Positions 45,063-55,299 are shown, numbered from the stretch's first letter. The stretch is DNA of 64,000 nt from Sulfurospirillum deleyianum DSM 6946 (GCF_000024885.1 NC_013512.1:186001-250000); one strand, 5' to 3'. The notes: generated from the letters alone by a model not told the origin. Program-made: numbers and translations.

Positions 45063-47721
45063 GGTTCGCATAACCGAGATAGCAAAAGAATTAGGCATGA
45101 AAAGTAAGGATATTATTGAAAAAGCAGTTGATATGGGGCTAGATGTTAAAGCACCTTCAAGCTCAATAGATCCAGAAGATGCTGAAAAACTCATGAATTA
45201 TGTATTGACTGGAGAGAATACACAAGCAAGTAAACCTTTCTCTTCCGTAAAAGCTCCAGAAGTAAAGAAAGCAGATGTTGTCGAAAAAGTTGAAAAAGTC
45301 GAGAAAGCTGTTATTATCGAAACACCTGTTGCTGAAAAAGTCACTACTCCTAAAACAAAGACATTGAAAGAAAAAGAGCTAGAGGGTGTCCAAACAGTAG
45401 ATACTTCTATGAAAGATGAGAGTCAAAAAGGGGATTCCCTTTTAATGGATGATGAAGTAGACACTGAAGAGAAGAATGACCCTACTAACGTAAGAAAACG
45501 CAGAGGTTTGGTTATTGTTAAAAAGAAAAGACCTGAAGTGGTAGAGCCTGTTGTTGAAGAAAAAAGTTTTAGTCACACTTCTTATGGTAGTTCTGAAAGA
45601 GAGGTTTCTCGTAGTATAGAGTCTATGTTCTCTTCTCCTATAAATCAAGAAGCACAAAAGAAAAAGAAGAAAATTAAAAAAGTACCAGCAGAGAAAAAAT
45701 CAAATGCTGAGAAGCTTGATATTGCACTTAATATTGAAATGGCTGATACCAATATTGATATAGAAGATGATGATATGATTGTGCTTCCTGATTTAAATGC
45801 AGGTATCACAGTCAATGAAGAAGTCAAAAAGAAAAAACAGATTGACCCCACACAAATTCGCACAACGAAGAAAACCAATTTTGTGATGCAAGGTATTCAA
45901 AGAGTTGGACGTAAAAAAAGACGTCGTAATGTGACGACTCAAGAAGCAGAAGCGATTAGTGCGATTGAAATTCCTGAAGAGATTCGTGTGTATGAGTTTG
46001 CGGAGAAAATTAACAAGCCTGTGGGCGAAGTGATTAAAGAGCTTTTCTCTTTAGGTGTTATGTTTACGAAAAACGACTTTTTAGATAAAGATTCCATTGA
46101 AATTTTGGCCGATACGTTTGGTATTAATGTGACAACTGTAAATGATCAAGAATCATTTGACTATGTCAAAGCGTACGACGAAGAGGGCGAAGCAAGTGAG
46201 CAAAACCTCGTAGAACGTGCACCTGTTATTACCATTATGGGTCACGTTGATCATGGTAAAACGTCATTGCTTGATTACATTCGAAGTGCAAAAGTCGCTG
46301 CGGGTGAAGCGGGTGGTATTACCCAGCACGTGGGTGCTTATATGGTCGAGAAAAATGGTCGCAATATTACCTTTATCGATACCCCAGGTCACGAGGCCTT
46401 TACAGAGATGCGTTCTCGTGGAGCGAAAGTAACGGATATTGTTATTGTGGTTGTGGCTGCAGATGATGGTGTAAAACCTCAAACCAAAGAGGCTGTTGAA
46501 CATGCTAAGGCAGCGGGAGTTCCTATTATCATTGCTGTGAATAAAATGGATAAAGAATCTGCGAATCCAGATTTGGTGAAGGCACAACTTGCAGAACTTG
46601 GCATTACACCGATTGATTGGGGTGGAGAGCATGAGTTTGTTCCTGTTTCTGCTAAGACGGGTATGGGGATTGAAGATTTACTCGAAACCATTTTATTGCA
46701 AGCAGATGTATTAGAACTCAAAGCAGATCCTAGTCGTGATGTTAAAGCAACTGTTATTGAAAGCTCTCTTGAAAAAGGTCGTGGTCCTGTGGCAACCGTT
46801 GTTGTACAAGATGGTACGATGCGAGTCGGTGACATTGTTGTTGCTGGAATTGCATTTGGTAAGGTCAAAGCGCTCCTTAATGACAGAGGCATTGCGGTAA
46901 AAGAAGCCCTTCCTGGGGAGCCTGTGGTTGTTTTGGGTCTGAGTGAAGTTCCAGGTGCTGGTGAGACACTTATTAACGTGAAGAGTGATAAAATTGCACG
47001 TGAGTATGCAAAGAAAAAAGCAGAATATTTACGCCAAAAAGAGCTTTCAAAATCAACCAAAGTGAGTCTTGATGAGCTGAGCGATATGATTGCAGAGGGG
47101 GCACTTAAAACCTTGCCTGTTATCATTAAAGCCGATGTTCAAGGAAGTTTAGAGGCGATTAAAGGCAGTTTGGAAAAAATTAGAAACGCTGAAACAAAAG
47201 TTAATATTGTAAGTGCAGGTATTGGTGGAATTACTGAGAGTGATGTGGCACTTGCTAGTGCGAGTTCAAACTGTATCATTTTAGGTTTCCATGTACGTCC
47301 AACAGGGATTGTAAAAGAGAAGGCAAAAAGCTCAGGCGTTGAGATTAAAACCTATAATATCATTTATGATTTGATTGATGATGTAACAAGTCTTGTTACC
47401 GGGCTTATGGCGCCAGTCATTCGTGAGGAAAATATTGGTCAAGCGATGGTTAGAGAAGTGTTTGCCGTGCCAAAATTAGGTCATATTGCAGGGTGTATCG
47501 TAACGGATGGTACCATTAATCGTGGTGTAAAAATCAGGGTTATTCGTGATGGTGTGATTATTTATGAAGGTAGTGTCTCCTCTCTTAAACGTTTCAAAGA
47601 TGATGTCAAAGAAGTGGGCAAAGGATACGAGTGTGGTGTGGGCATTGAAGGCTACACCGATATTAAAGTAGGCGATTATATCGAAAGCTTTAAAGAGGTT
47701 GAAGAAAAAGCAAAATTATGA
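45055..47721 (+). CDS. infB: Translation initiation factor IF-2
   Basis: 888 aa. Charged N-terminal region (about 60-330, Lys/Glu rich), IF2-N domain, then GTPase with G1 [11 protein letters not shown]3 DTPGHEAF and G4 NKMD, followed by C-terminal domains that bind fMet-tRNA. Promotes subunit joining. No copy of the palindrome occurs in its 2.7 kb. Confidence 0.97.
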   Translation: MDKVRITEIAKELGMKSKDIIEKAVDMGLDVKAPSSSIDPEDAEKLMNYVLTGENTQASKPFSSVKAPEVKKADVVEKVEKVEKAVIIETPVAEKVTTPKTKTLKEKELEGVQTVDTSMKDESQKGDSLLMDDEVDTEEKNDPTNVRKRRGLVIVKKKRPEVVEPVVEEKSFSHTSYGSSEREVSRSIESMFSSPINQEAQKKKKKIKKVPAEKKSNAEKLDIALNIEMADTNIDIEDDDMIVLPDLNAGITVNEEVKKKKQIDPTQIRTTKKTNFVMQGIQRVGRKKRRRNVTTQEAEAISAIEIPEEIRVYEFAEKINKPVGEVIKELFSLGVMFTKNDFLDKDSIEILADTFGINVTTVNDQESFDYVKAYDEEGEASEQNLVERAPVITIMGHVDHGKTSLLDYIRSAKVAAGEAGGITQHVGAYMVEKNGRNITFIDTPGHEAFTEMRSRGAKVTDIVIVVVAADDGVKPQTKEAVEHAKAAGVPIIIAVNKMDKESANPDLVKAQLAELGITPIDWGGEHEFVPVSAKTGMGIEDLLETILLQADVLELKADPSRDVKATVIESSLEKGRGPVATVVVQDGTMRVGDIVVAGIAFGKVKALLNDRGIAVKEALPGEPVVVLGLSEVPGAGETLINVKSDKIAREYAKKKAEYLRQKELSKSTKVSLDELSDMIAEGALKTLPVIIKADVQGSLEAIKGSLEKIRNAETKVNIVSAGIGGITESDVALASASSNCIILGFHVRPTGIVKEKAKSSGVEIKTYNIIYDLIDDVTSLVTGLMAPVIREENIGQAMVREVFAVPKLGHIAGCIVTDGTINRGVKIRVIRDGVIIYEGSVSSLKRFKDDVKEVGKGYECGVGIEGYTDIKVGDYIESFKEVEEKAKL

Positions 47722-48095
47722 TGGATAAAAGTATAAAAATCCAACGTACGCAGAGTATTTTAAAAGAGCTGATTCCTGAAGCACTCAGTACCCTTGAAGA
47801 TGAGATGCTTCGAGGGGTTTGTGTCATTGATGTGGAATGCAGTCGTGGAAAATACGATGCGATTGTCTATTTAGATGGTTCTGTGTATGATGAAGCTGAG
47901 AAGCGTTATATCCTTTCTCATTTAGACCGTGTACAACGTCATATTCAAACCCATTGTATGCAAGCAGAGGGTTGGTTTCGCTGCCCTCATTTTCGTTTTC
48001 GTTTTGATGATAGTTTAGAGCGTCAAAATAAAATGGATACTTTGTTTGCAAGAGTAGCAGAAGAGTTAGCAAAAGGAAAGAAGAGCGATGATTGA
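47718..48095 (+). CDS. rbfA: Ribosome-binding factor A
   Basis: 125 aa, KH-like fold: [18 protein letters not shown] at the N-terminus, and the [33 protein letters not shown] region near the C-terminus. Late 30S maturation factor. ATGATG start overlapping infB; overlaps rimP by 8 nt. Confidence 0.92.
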   Translation: MMDKSIKIQRTQSILKELIPEALSTLEDEMLRGVCVIDVECSRGKYDAIVYLDGSVYDEAEKRYILSHLDRVQRHIQTHCMQAEGWFRCPHFRFRFDDSLERQNKMDTLFARVAEELAKGKKSDD

Positions 48096-48516
48096 TACAG
48101 AACAACTGATTAAAATCATAGAAAGTTGTGGCGTAAGCCTTTATGATACGGAAGTCGTGAGTGAATTTGATAAAAAAATTTTTCGTATTTATATCACCTC
48201 AAAAGAGGGTATTAATTTAGATAAATGTGCGGAAGTTAGTCGTATTTTATCACCTATTTTTGATGTAGAACCTCCTTTGGAAGGTGAATATCTTTTTGAA
48301 GTGAGCTCTCCTGGTATTGAGCGAAAACTTTTAAAGCCTGAGCATTTTAGTGTTTCTGTGGGTGAAAAAGTGAAGATTAAGCTGAAAAATAAAGAGAAAT
48401 TTATTGGTATTTTAGAAGGATTTGCAAACAATACTCTTCAAGTACGTGTTGAAAATGAGGTAAAAGAAATTGCCTTGGATGATATTGAAAAAGCACGTAC
48501 TTACTTTGAATGGTAA
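48088..48516 (+). CDS. rimP: Ribosome maturation factor RimP
   Basis: 142 aa. Two-domain RimP: KIFRIYITSKEGINLDKCAEVSR, VSSPGIERKLLKPEHF and a C-terminal Sm-like barrel. 30S assembly. infB-rbfA-rimP order is the epsilonproteobacterial form. Overlaps ribD by 7 nt. Confidence 0.92.
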   Translation: MIDTEQLIKIIESCGVSLYDTEVVSEFDKKIFRIYITSKEGINLDKCAEVSRILSPIFDVEPPLEGEYLFEVSSPGIERKLLKPEHFSVSVGEKVKIKLKNKEKFIGILEGFANNTLQVRVENEVKEIALDDIEKARTYFEW

Positions 48517-49526
48517 ACGCATTAGATAACGCCCTGATGCAAAAGGCACTGGATGCCGCATGGCATTATCAAGTGCTAACCTTCCCTAATCCTGCCGTGG
48601 GTGCGGTTGTCAGTAATGATGCTGGAGAGATTTTAGGCATGGGTGCGCACCGCAAAGCAGGAACACCTCATGCTGAAGTCTTAGCACTTAAAGAGGCATA
48701 TCTTACATTAACCCACGATACACGCATTGAAGCACTGAGTGATTCAATGGCACTGCATCTTTTTTTAAAAGAAAATCACCAACACCTTTTTTCAAATCTT
48801 TCTTTACATGTAACGCTTGAGCCGTGTCATCATTTTGGGAAAACCCCTCCGTGTTCTTCTTTAATTGAAGCATTGGGTATTAAACGTGTGGTGATTGGCT
48901 CTTATGATGAGAGCTTACGTGCAAAAGGTGGTGGTGCGTATTTGCAAAGCAGAGGGGTTGATGTCAGTTTTGGATGCCTCAAAGAAGCGTGCGACACCCT
49001 TTTAACCCCTTTTACATGTAAAGAAAAAAAAGAACCATTTATTTTCTATAAACTAGCGTTAAGTGCGAACAGTGTTGCCACAGGTGGAACCATTACATCG
49101 CTTGAATCACGCACAATGGTGCATCGTTTAAGAGATTGTTGTGATTTAATGGTGATAGGGGGCAATACTGTAAGGGTAGACCGTCCAACGCTTGATGCAA
49201 GGTTATGTGAAGGTAAAGCACCTGATATTTTGATTTATTCACATGAGAATACATTTGATAGAACCATTCCTCTTTTTCAATGCCCTTCTCGAAAGGTGTT
49301 TATTGAAAAGAGTCTTGAGCGCATAAGGGAGTATCGTATGGTGATGATAGAAGGTGGAGCGAGTATGCTCAAGGCGATGGAAGAGCAGGTAGAGTGGTAT
49401 TTGATTTTTCGCTCCCCGCACATTAAAGAAGGCGAGGAAATTAAACTTCCTCAAGGCTTGAAAGAGATTTTTTCATGTGAGATAGGCGAAGATAGAATGA
49501 GTTGGTATCGACGTGTTGGGGAATGA
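48510..49526 (+). CDS. ribD: Riboflavin biosynthesis deaminase/reductase RibD
   Basis: 338 aa. Deaminase domain with HAEVLAL and LEPCHHFGKTPPC zinc ligands, then a reductase domain (about 185-335, LALSANSVATGG, RVDRPTLDARL, EGGASML). Two steps of riboflavin synthesis. The deaminase carries a 20-odd residue insertion (LTLTHDTRIEALSDSMALHL region). Two palindrome copies (LSLHVTLEP, PFTCKEK). Confidence 0.93.
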   Translation: MVNALDNALMQKALDAAWHYQVLTFPNPAVGAVVSNDAGEILGMGAHRKAGTPHAEVLALKEAYLTLTHDTRIEALSDSMALHLFLKENHQHLFSNLSLHVTLEPCHHFGKTPPCSSLIEALGIKRVVIGSYDESLRAKGGGAYLQSRGVDVSFGCLKEACDTLLTPFTCKEKKEPFIFYKLALSANSVATGGTITSLESRTMVHRLRDCCDLMVIGGNTVRVDRPTLDARLCEGKAPDILIYSHENTFDRTIPLFQCPSRKVFIEKSLERIREYRMVMIEGGASMLKAMEEQVEWYLIFRSPHIKEGEEIKLPQGLKEIFSCEIGEDRMSWYRRVGE

Positions 49527-50262
49527 AATTTTTTGGTATGAGGCATGTATTGTCTTTTTTGCGGGGATTGTGCATGGCATTTTAGGGTTTGGTTTTCCTA
49601 TGTTAGCCACACCTTTATTTGCCCTCTTCTTAGATTTGAAAAAGGCTGTTTTATTGACACTTTTTCCTACCATTGCCGTTAATTTCTTAAGCTTGAAACG
49701 AGATAACTCTTTTGGCGAGATTTGGCGTGAATATCGCTTGCTGATTGTAAGTATTATTGGCGGGAGTATTATTGGCACCAATCTTTTAGTGGTCTATTAC
49801 AGTGAATATTATAAATTGGTGTTAGCAGGGGTGATTCTACTCTATCTAAACAAAGCCAGACTCAAAATTTCGCTAAGCCATAGTGTGGCAACCTATCCTG
49901 TTTTGATGACGATTTTATTTGGATTTTTAAGTGGGATTGTGGGTGGAATCGCCAATATTATGATTCCTGTTTTGATTATTTTGATTTTAGAGCTTAATTT
50001 AGATAAAAAGCGTGCCATTGGTGTGATGAGCTTTTGTTTTATTACCAATAAAATTCTGCAAGTTTTGATTTTTGGTTATCATGGCGAATTAAGTACGAAC
50101 AGTGTGTGGGTGATTTTACCCTTTGTCGTGATTGCGATTGGCGGATTTTTTATCGGTAGTCGTTTGCAAGATCACATTGACGAAGCATTGTATAAAAAGA
50201 TTTTAAATGGCGTTTTGTGGGTTTTATCGCTCTATTTGACCTATTCTACTTTTTACATGTAA
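49513..50262 (+). CDS. TauE/SafE (TSUP) family permease
   Basis: 249 aa, GTG start, 14-nt overlap with ribD. About seven to eight hydrophobic segments and the TSUP duplicated layout; motif GILGFGFPMLATPLFAL at the start, GFLSGIVGGIANIMIPV in the second half. Family members export or import sulfite, sulfoacetate or related anions; substrate unknown. Its stop TAA comes from the shared TTTACATGTAAA palindrome. Confidence 0.85.
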   Translation: MLGNEIFWYEACIVFFAGIVHGILGFGFPMLATPLFALFLDLKKAVLLTLFPTIAVNFLSLKRDNSFGEIWREYRLLIVSIIGGSIIGTNLLVVYYSEYYKLVLAGVILLYLNKARLKISLSHSVATYPVLMTILFGFLSGIVGGIANIMIPVLIILILELNLDKKRAIGVMSFCFITNKILQVLIFGYHGELSTNSVWVILPFVVIAIGGFFIGSRLQDHIDEALYKKILNGVLWVLSLYLTYSTFYM

Positions 50263-50263
50263 A
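50252..50263. repeat. TTTACATGTAAA palindrome shared by two convergent stop codons
   Basis: The 12-bp palindrome encodes Tyr-Met-stop at the end of the TauE-like gene on the plus strand and, by symmetry, Tyr-Met-stop at the end of the DUF309 gene on the minus strand, so the two genes overlap within it. Confidence 0.9.
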
Positions 50264-50567
50264 GGGTATATTTTTGCGCTAAAAGCTTTTGGGCTTTTTG
50301 ATAGAGCGCTTGAGACTCGCTTGGTGTGATTTGAATGAGGGGAGCATACTTCTCATAGGTTTGCCAAACACGTATTGCACCCTCTTTTTTTCCTTTGCAC
50401 GCAAGGGCTAATGCGGTAGAAGCGTTAATCAATCCTTTTAAAATCTTTGCTTCATTTTCAAACATAGGAGTGTGCTTAAGGCGCTTCCACTCCTCTTCTA
50501 AAACCTCATGCCCTTCGACAAATTCATCTTTTGAGACAACTTCCAAAAAGTGTTCGATTGCTTTCAT
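50253..50567 (-). CDS. DUF309 family protein
   Basis: 104 aa, all-helical. Contains the DUF309 motif FVEGHEVLEEEWKR and a second helix pair (ILKGLINASTALALACKGK). Function not established for the family. Its start overlaps the stop of the GGDEF-EAL gene (ATGA). Ends ...TLYM by reading the shared palindrome. Confidence 0.8.
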   Translation of the reverse strand: MKAIEHFLEVVSKDEFVEGHEVLEEEWKRLKHTPMFENEAKILKGLINASTALALACKGKKEGAIRVWQTYEKYAPLIQITPSESQALYQKAQKLLAQKYTLYM

Positions 50568-53074
50568 AGTTGTATAGACTCTTTGGGCGCTGGTTCATGC
50601 AGGTAAAATCCTTGTGCATAGTCTATAGGAAGTTCTTTGATTTTCTCCAGTACGTCAGCACTATGGACAAATTCTGCGACCACTTCGATACCTAGATTTT
50701 TAGCAAAGGTACTGATAGTCTTAACCGTAGCGTAGGCGGTGGCATCTTTGTCAATATTTTTAATAAGGGAGCCATCAATTTTTATAAAATCAACACTTAA
50801 TCGTAAAAGATATTCGAAGTTTGAATAGCCAGAACCAAAGTCATCAATGGCTAATAAACAACCTTTTTCGTGTGCTTTTTGAAGGAAAGAGCGCACTTCT
50901 GAAACATCTTCTATTCCCTCAGATTCAACAAGTTCAAGAATGATATGCCCCTTAAGTTCAGGATATTGGCTTAAAAGAGCAAATAAAAGCGTCGTGGTTT
51001 CATGATGCAAAATATCTTCTTTGGTAATGTTAATAGAAACATCGCACCCTAGATGCAAGGCGACTTGCACACTCTCTTCAAGGACAAAGTGGGTAATTTG
51101 TGCGTAAAGGTGTAAGCGTTTTGCTAAATCAATAAAATGAAAAGGCGATATGACACGATTATTTTCATCAATAAGGCGAATGAGCACTTCATATTTTTTA
51201 CGTGCATTGGGTTTTACATGTAAAGGAACAATCTCTTGTAAAAAGAGGGTAAAGCGTTTATTAATCAGAGCTTCACGTAGGGTTTTATTCCACTGAATAT
51301 CCTCTTTGAGGCGCTCTTGAAACCCGTCTCTATCATCATAGATCACCAATGATTTATGCGAATTGCGTGCTTCTTTGAGTGCGATTTCCGCTCGGTTATA
51401 GAGATAAGAGAGCCCATTAGCAATTCCAATACGACAGGCCACAGTATAAGATTTGTTTTTGATGGTAAGACCTTCTTGCTGAAGGCGGGTGAGTAAGGTA
51501 TCACAAAAGGTATTGAAGGCTTCTTCGCTGACTTCTTTATCGCAGTAGAGGGCAAATTCATCTCCTTGGAGGTGAAAAACGACCATTCCTTTACGAATGT
51601 ATTTTTGAAGGTTTTGGGCAAATTCATAAAGATATGCATCCCCAAATGCCTGACCATATAAGGCATTAATTTCTCGAAAATCACAAATATTCAAAATGGC
51701 AAGGTGTGGATATTTTGATTTTTCAATTTGCTCTAAAAGGTGTTTACGGCTAGGAAGATTGAGTGTGCTTGTTTGCTGTAATACTTCGAGTTGTTCAAAC
51801 AAATCGCTGACATCGTGGCGAATTGCCATATAAGATTCGATTTTACCATCTAAGGAGAGCAGGGGCATAATGACCGATTTGACATAATAAACGCTTCCAT
51901 CTTTGCGCCTATTTTTAATAATCCCCTTCCATGTCTTACCCGCTTTGAGCACCTCCCACATCTCTTGAAAAAAGTGCGATGGATTGTCTGGATGACGAAC
52001 AATATTGTGCGGTTTTCCTATCAGTTCTTCTTTAGAATAGCCTGAAATAGCAAGAAACTGCTCATTGGCATAGGTGATAATCCCTTTGGCATTTGTGCGT
52101 GAGACAATCGTATTTTCATCAATGGCTTCTTTATACTCTTCGAGAAGTTTTTTTTGCTTTTCATGCTCGTAAATAAGATGGGCGATTTCACCTAACTCAT
52201 TTTTCTGCTTTGAAAGGGCAAAGATGTAACCGAGATGATGTGTGCGGAGTGTCATAGAGATAAGATGAATGGGTTTTAAAAATGTAAGTTTAGTTAAGAG
52301 ATAAAAGAGCATTAAAGCGATACCTAAAAGAATGAGTCCCGCAAGCAGTAGAGAATTTTGTAAGTTTGAGATAAATACAATCACCAAAGGATGATAATCA
52401 AACTGAATATACCCAACTGTTTCATTGAGAAGAGAAGGAAGTTCTACATAAAAAGAGCTTGATTGATTTTCCAAAGGTTTTTTTTGAATTAAAGAGGAGC
52501 GACCAAGGGTAATCTCTTCCATCTTTTCAAAAAACACATCATCCAAAACGCGTCCCAAAATAAAATAACCCAAAGGTTTCCCTTTACGCTCCACATCTGA
52601 AAAAGGATGAATGGGTGCTAAAAAGTATTGGATACATTTGCCCTCAGAAAAAGCGTAAAACTCTTTAAATTCAGGTTTTTCGTCTGAGAGAGGTTCAAGT
52701 ATGGGCGCTGGGGTGTTTTTTTTGAGTGCGTCATAGCTATAAACAAGTTTTTTATGTTCATTATAAACATAAATATAAGAGACACCAAATGTTTTGACCA
52801 TAGGTTCTTCAAGGTTGTCTTTGCTCCATGCGTGATTGGGTTCTTTGGCAAAATCAACCATTTCATCCCAAAAAGAGTAATCCGCAACGGTTTTTCTAAT
52901 TAAGGTCTTTTCTAAATCTAAAACAGCTTTGTAGCGTTCAAAAACGGTGATACGCTCTTGCTGAATGTGGTGTTCTTCTTGTATTTTCTTACCAAACCAG
53001 ACGCTGAGCAAAAGGGTAATTGTAAAAATAAGAATAAAAGCACCGTAAAGTGCGTAGGTTTTTGCTATTTTCAT
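50564..53074 (-). CDS. Membrane PAS-GGDEF-EAL cyclic-di-GMP protein
   Basis: 836 aa from the ATG of MKIAKTYALYG (a TTG six codons upstream is possible). Membrane segments about 8-28 and 235-258 flank a CHASE4-like periplasmic domain (LIRKTVADYSFWDEMV). Then PAS with NAKGIITYANEQFLAISGYS, a degenerate GGDEF (HLQGDEFALYC; first Gly replaced) and an EAL domain with YEVLIRL, INITKED, ELVESEG, DDFGSGYSN, KIDGSLI and QGFYLHEP. Probably a phosphodiesterase; the cyclase half looks inactive. Confidence 0.88.
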   Translation of the reverse strand: MKIAKTYALYGAFILIFTITLLLSVWFGKKIQEEHHIQQERITVFERYKAVLDLEKTLIRKTVADYSFWDEMVDFAKEPNHAWSKDNLEEPMVKTFGVSYIYVYNEHKKLVYSYDALKKNTPAPILEPLSDEKPEFKEFYAFSEGKCIQYFLAPIHPFSDVERKGKPLGYFILGRVLDDVFFEKMEEITLGRSSLIQKKPLENQSSSFYVELPSLLNETVGYIQFDYHPLVIVFISNLQNSLLLAGLILLGIALMLFYLLTKLTFLKPIHLISMTLRTHHLGYIFALSKQKNELGEIAHLIYEHEKQKKLLEEYKEAIDENTIVSRTNAKGIITYANEQFLAISGYSKEELIGKPHNIVRHPDNPSHFFQEMWEVLKAGKTWKGIIKNRRKDGSVYYVKSVIMPLLSLDGKIESYMAIRHDVSDLFEQLEVLQQTSTLNLPSRKHLLEQIEKSKYPHLAILNICDFREINALYGQAFGDAYLYEFAQNLQKYIRKGMVVFHLQGDEFALYCDKEVSEEAFNTFCDTLLTRLQQEGLTIKNKSYTVACRIGIANGLSYLYNRAEIALKEARNSHKSLVIYDDRDGFQERLKEDIQWNKTLREALINKRFTLFLQEIVPLHVKPNARKKYEVLIRLIDENNRVISPFHFIDLAKRLHLYAQITHFVLEESVQVALHLGCDVSINITKEDILHHETTTLLFALLSQYPELKGHIILELVESEGIEDVSEVRSFLQKAHEKGCLLAIDDFGSGYSNFEYLLRLSVDFIKIDGSLIKNIDKDATAYATVKTISTFAKNLGIEVVAEFVHSADVLEKIKELPIDYAQGFYLHEPAPKESIQL

Positions 53075-53262
53075 GCATTCAGTATAGGTCAATTACAATT
53101 TATATTTGCTTTATTTTGAAAAATAAGATACACTATTTTCCTAGAAAGATGAGGTTCGAGTTCATCTTTGGTAGTTTTGTGATACGTGACCTTTAGTTAG
53201 CATCCTAAATACTCCAAAAATACTCAATTTTCTACTTTTCGATTTTACAACAGGAGCATAGA

Positions 53263-53478
53263 ATGGCTTTATTAGAGGGAACCGTTAAATGGTTTAACAA
53301 TGAAAAAGGTTTTGGTTTTATCCAACCAAATGATGGCGGAAAAGATGTATTCGTACACTTTCGTCAAGTGAACAGAACAGGTTACGGCCGTGTTTCTTTA
53401 GCAGAAGGTCAAAAAGTGACTTATGAACTAGGCGAAGGTCCAAAAGGTCCTCAAGCTGAGAACGTAACAGGTCTATAA
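53263..53478 (+). CDS. Cold-shock domain protein (CspA family)
   Basis: 71 aa. RNP1 KGFGFIQP and RNP2 [24 protein letters not shown] opens the protein. Single-strand nucleic acid chaperone. A possible -10 TACACT (53129-53134) would give a leader of about 125 nt, typical of csp mRNAs. Single gene with a strong terminator. Confidence 0.96.
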   Translation: MALLEGTVKWFNNEKGFGFIQPNDGGKDVFVHFRQVNRTGYGRVSLAEGQKVTYELGEGPKGPQAENVTGL

Positions 53479-53484
53479 GACTTT

Positions 53485-53512
53485 AGGAGGAGAATTTCTC
53501 CTCCTTTTTTTT
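53485..53512 (+). terminator. Rho-independent terminator of csp
   Basis: AGGAGGAGAA / TTCTCCTCCT perfect inverted repeat with minimal loop followed by a run of T; also faces the end of the kinase gene on the other strand. Confidence 0.9.
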
Positions 53513-54650
53513 ACTTCAATTTATAAACAAACTCTGAGCCTTTTTTCTCTTCTGATTTTACTTCAATCACCATTTTATATTTATCACAAATACTTTTAAC
53601 AATACTAAGCCCTATTCCAAATCCACCTTTATAAATATCTCCCCGATAGTGCCTTTCAAAGATTTTTTCAACATCTTTAATGCCCATCCCCTCATCTTTA
53701 AAACTGAGATAAAGACCATCGGTGTTTTCATACAGTGCAATAAATAGGGTTGTTTGTGGTGGAGAGTATTTGATGGCGTTGGTAATGGTGTTGTCGATAA
53801 TGCGTTGAAACTCAATGCGGTTGATGTGTAAGGTATGGTGTGATGCGATGGACGAGACAATGCGTATGGCTTTGGAGGAGCTCAGTGCTTCAAAGTAAGC
53901 AATGCGCTCCTCTAAAAAATGGGAAATATCTAAAAGCTCTTTGGTGTAGGTGATGGTTTTATTTTTAATGAGATACTCCAAATCCTCATACAACGTCGAA
54001 AGCGTTGAAAGTGCGGCTAGGGAACGACTGAGCTGTTTGTTGTGGAGGTGTTGCGCTAAGCTTTCAAGATTGAGCTGCATAATGCCTAGAGGCGTTTTGA
54101 GCTCATGCATCACATCGGTAAAAAAGTGTTGCATGCGTGTTGAGGTTTCGACATAAGGTTTTAAAAGCAGTTTTAAAAGCAAGGTTGTGAACAAAAACAT
54201 GCCTATTAAAATGACCCCGACCATCCATAAACTTTCCAAAAAAAGACGTGCGTGAGAGATCTCTTTTTGGATGATTAAGCTTTTTACATGTAAGAGATTA
54301 GGCGCTAGGGGATGTTGGTAAAAGAGTGCGCCATTATGAGGTACAAACGAGCTGTTCATCAGAGGAATAGGTTCTTCAATCAAAGAGAAAACGATCTGTT
54401 CTTTTTCATCTACAAGGGCGACTTTATAGAGGATGGAGCGGGGAAAGAGAAAGGTTTTTTGAACAGGTAAAATCCCTTGAATACTCTGCTCAATCTCTTT
54501 GGCATAGGCTTTGAGTTGATTTTCTTGCGTGAGCTGATGAAGGCGTAAAGAGACGGAAAGATACTGAAAAAGAGGGAATGAGACCAAAAGAAGGGTTAAA
54601 AACGTTAAAATGATGGCAAAAAGAAGTGCGTTTTTGGTCTCATTTTTCAA
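53511..54650 (-). CDS. Sensor histidine kinase of the tsdA-linked system
   Basis: 379 aa. Membrane segments about 8-30 and 140-163; periplasmic part of roughly 105 residues. HisKA with His182 in MHELKTPLGIMQL, HATPase with NTITNAIKYSP, DEGMGI and GGFGIGLSIV. Overlaps the regulator gene by 11 nt and is third in dCache-RR-HK. TTACATGTAA is read NLLHVKSL in the sensor region. Confidence 0.9.
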   Translation of the reverse strand: MKNETKNALLFAIILTFLTLLLVSFPLFQYLSVSLRLHQLTQENQLKAYAKEIEQSIQGILPVQKTFLFPRSILYKVALVDEKEQIVFSLIEEPIPLMNSSFVPHNGALFYQHPLAPNLLHVKSLIIQKEISHARLFLESLWMVGVILIGMFLFTTLLLKLLLKPYVETSTRMQHFFTDVMHELKTPLGIMQLNLESLAQHLHNKQLSRSLAALSTLSTLYEDLEYLIKNKTITYTKELLDISHFLEERIAYFEALSSSKAIRIVSSIASHHTLHINRIEFQRIIDNTITNAIKYSPPQTTLFIALYENTDGLYLSFKDEGMGIKDVEKIFERHYRGDIYKGGFGIGLSIVKSICDKYKMVIEVKSEEKKGSEFVYKLK

Positions 54651-55299
54651 TTTTATATCCTATGCCTTTGGCGGTGATAATAAAATCTTTATCGGTTTTA
54701 TCTCTGAGTTTTTTAATCAGCATCCGAATATCATTCTCCCCAATCTCCTTACCTTCCCACACAGCTTCGTGGATGCGCTCCATCGAGACAAAATGCCCTC
54801 GATTTTTGACGAATATAAAGAGGAGTTTTCGTTCGTAGTTGCTCAAAGTAATCTCTACATTTTCAAACCAAAGCGTTTGTTCATCAGTGCAATAGGAAAA
54901 CCCATGCGAAAGTGGGATGCGCTCTAGAGTAGAGTGCAGATGGTAACTTTTGAGCGTTTGGCAGACACGGTACTGTAACTCTTTGAGTGAGAAGGGTTTG
55001 CGTAAGTAATCATTGCATCCTAGCTCGTAGCCTAAAGAGAGGTTGTTAATATCTGTGAGCGAGGTAATAAAAATAATAGGCACATCCAGTTTGGCTTTAC
55101 GAATCTCTTTTAAAATTTCATACCCATCCATACTGGGCACACGAATATCTAACAGAGCCAAATGGTACTGTTTTTCAAACAACGCATCCAATGCTTTTTC
55201 ACCATCATCGTACGCATCAACGCTGTATCCCATTGCTTCAAGGGAGTCTTGAATGCTCTCTTGGTAGGTAAAATCATCTTCAAGCAGTAAAATTTTCAT
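54640..55299 (-). CDS. OmpR-family response regulator of the tsdA-linked system
   Basis: 219 aa. Receiver: LLLEDDF acidic pair, acceptor Asp51 in LALLDIRVPSMDGY, Thr in FITSLTD, Lys in LRKPFS. C-terminal winged helix with ISNYERKLLF-like and NDIRMLIKKLRDKT recognition helix, ending TAKGIGYKI. Start overlaps the dCache stop by 4 nt (ATGA). Confidence 0.92.
   Translation of the reverse strand: MKILLLEDDFTYQESIQDSLEAMGYSVDAYDDGEKALDALFEKQYHLALLDIRVPSMDGYEILKEIRKAKLDVPIIFITSLTDINNLSLGYELGCNDYLRKPFSLKELQYRVCQTLKSYHLHSTLERIPLSHGFSYCTDEQTLWFENVEITLSNYERKLLFIFVKNRGHFVSMERIHEAVWEGKEIGENDIRMLIKKLRDKTDKDFIITAKGIGYKIEK

Noticed and set aside
45442-45878. Minus-strand open frames opposite infB
   Set aside because: They mirror the Lys/Glu-rich N-terminal region of IF-2 and have no ribosome site or family motif; shadow frames.
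46479-47126. 215-codon minus-strand frame inside infB
   Set aside because: Long but Ser/Thr-rich, opposite a conserved GTPase; typical antisense artefact.
53093-53262. Small ORF upstream of csp
   Set aside because: No start with ribosome site; the region fits a csp 5' leader.
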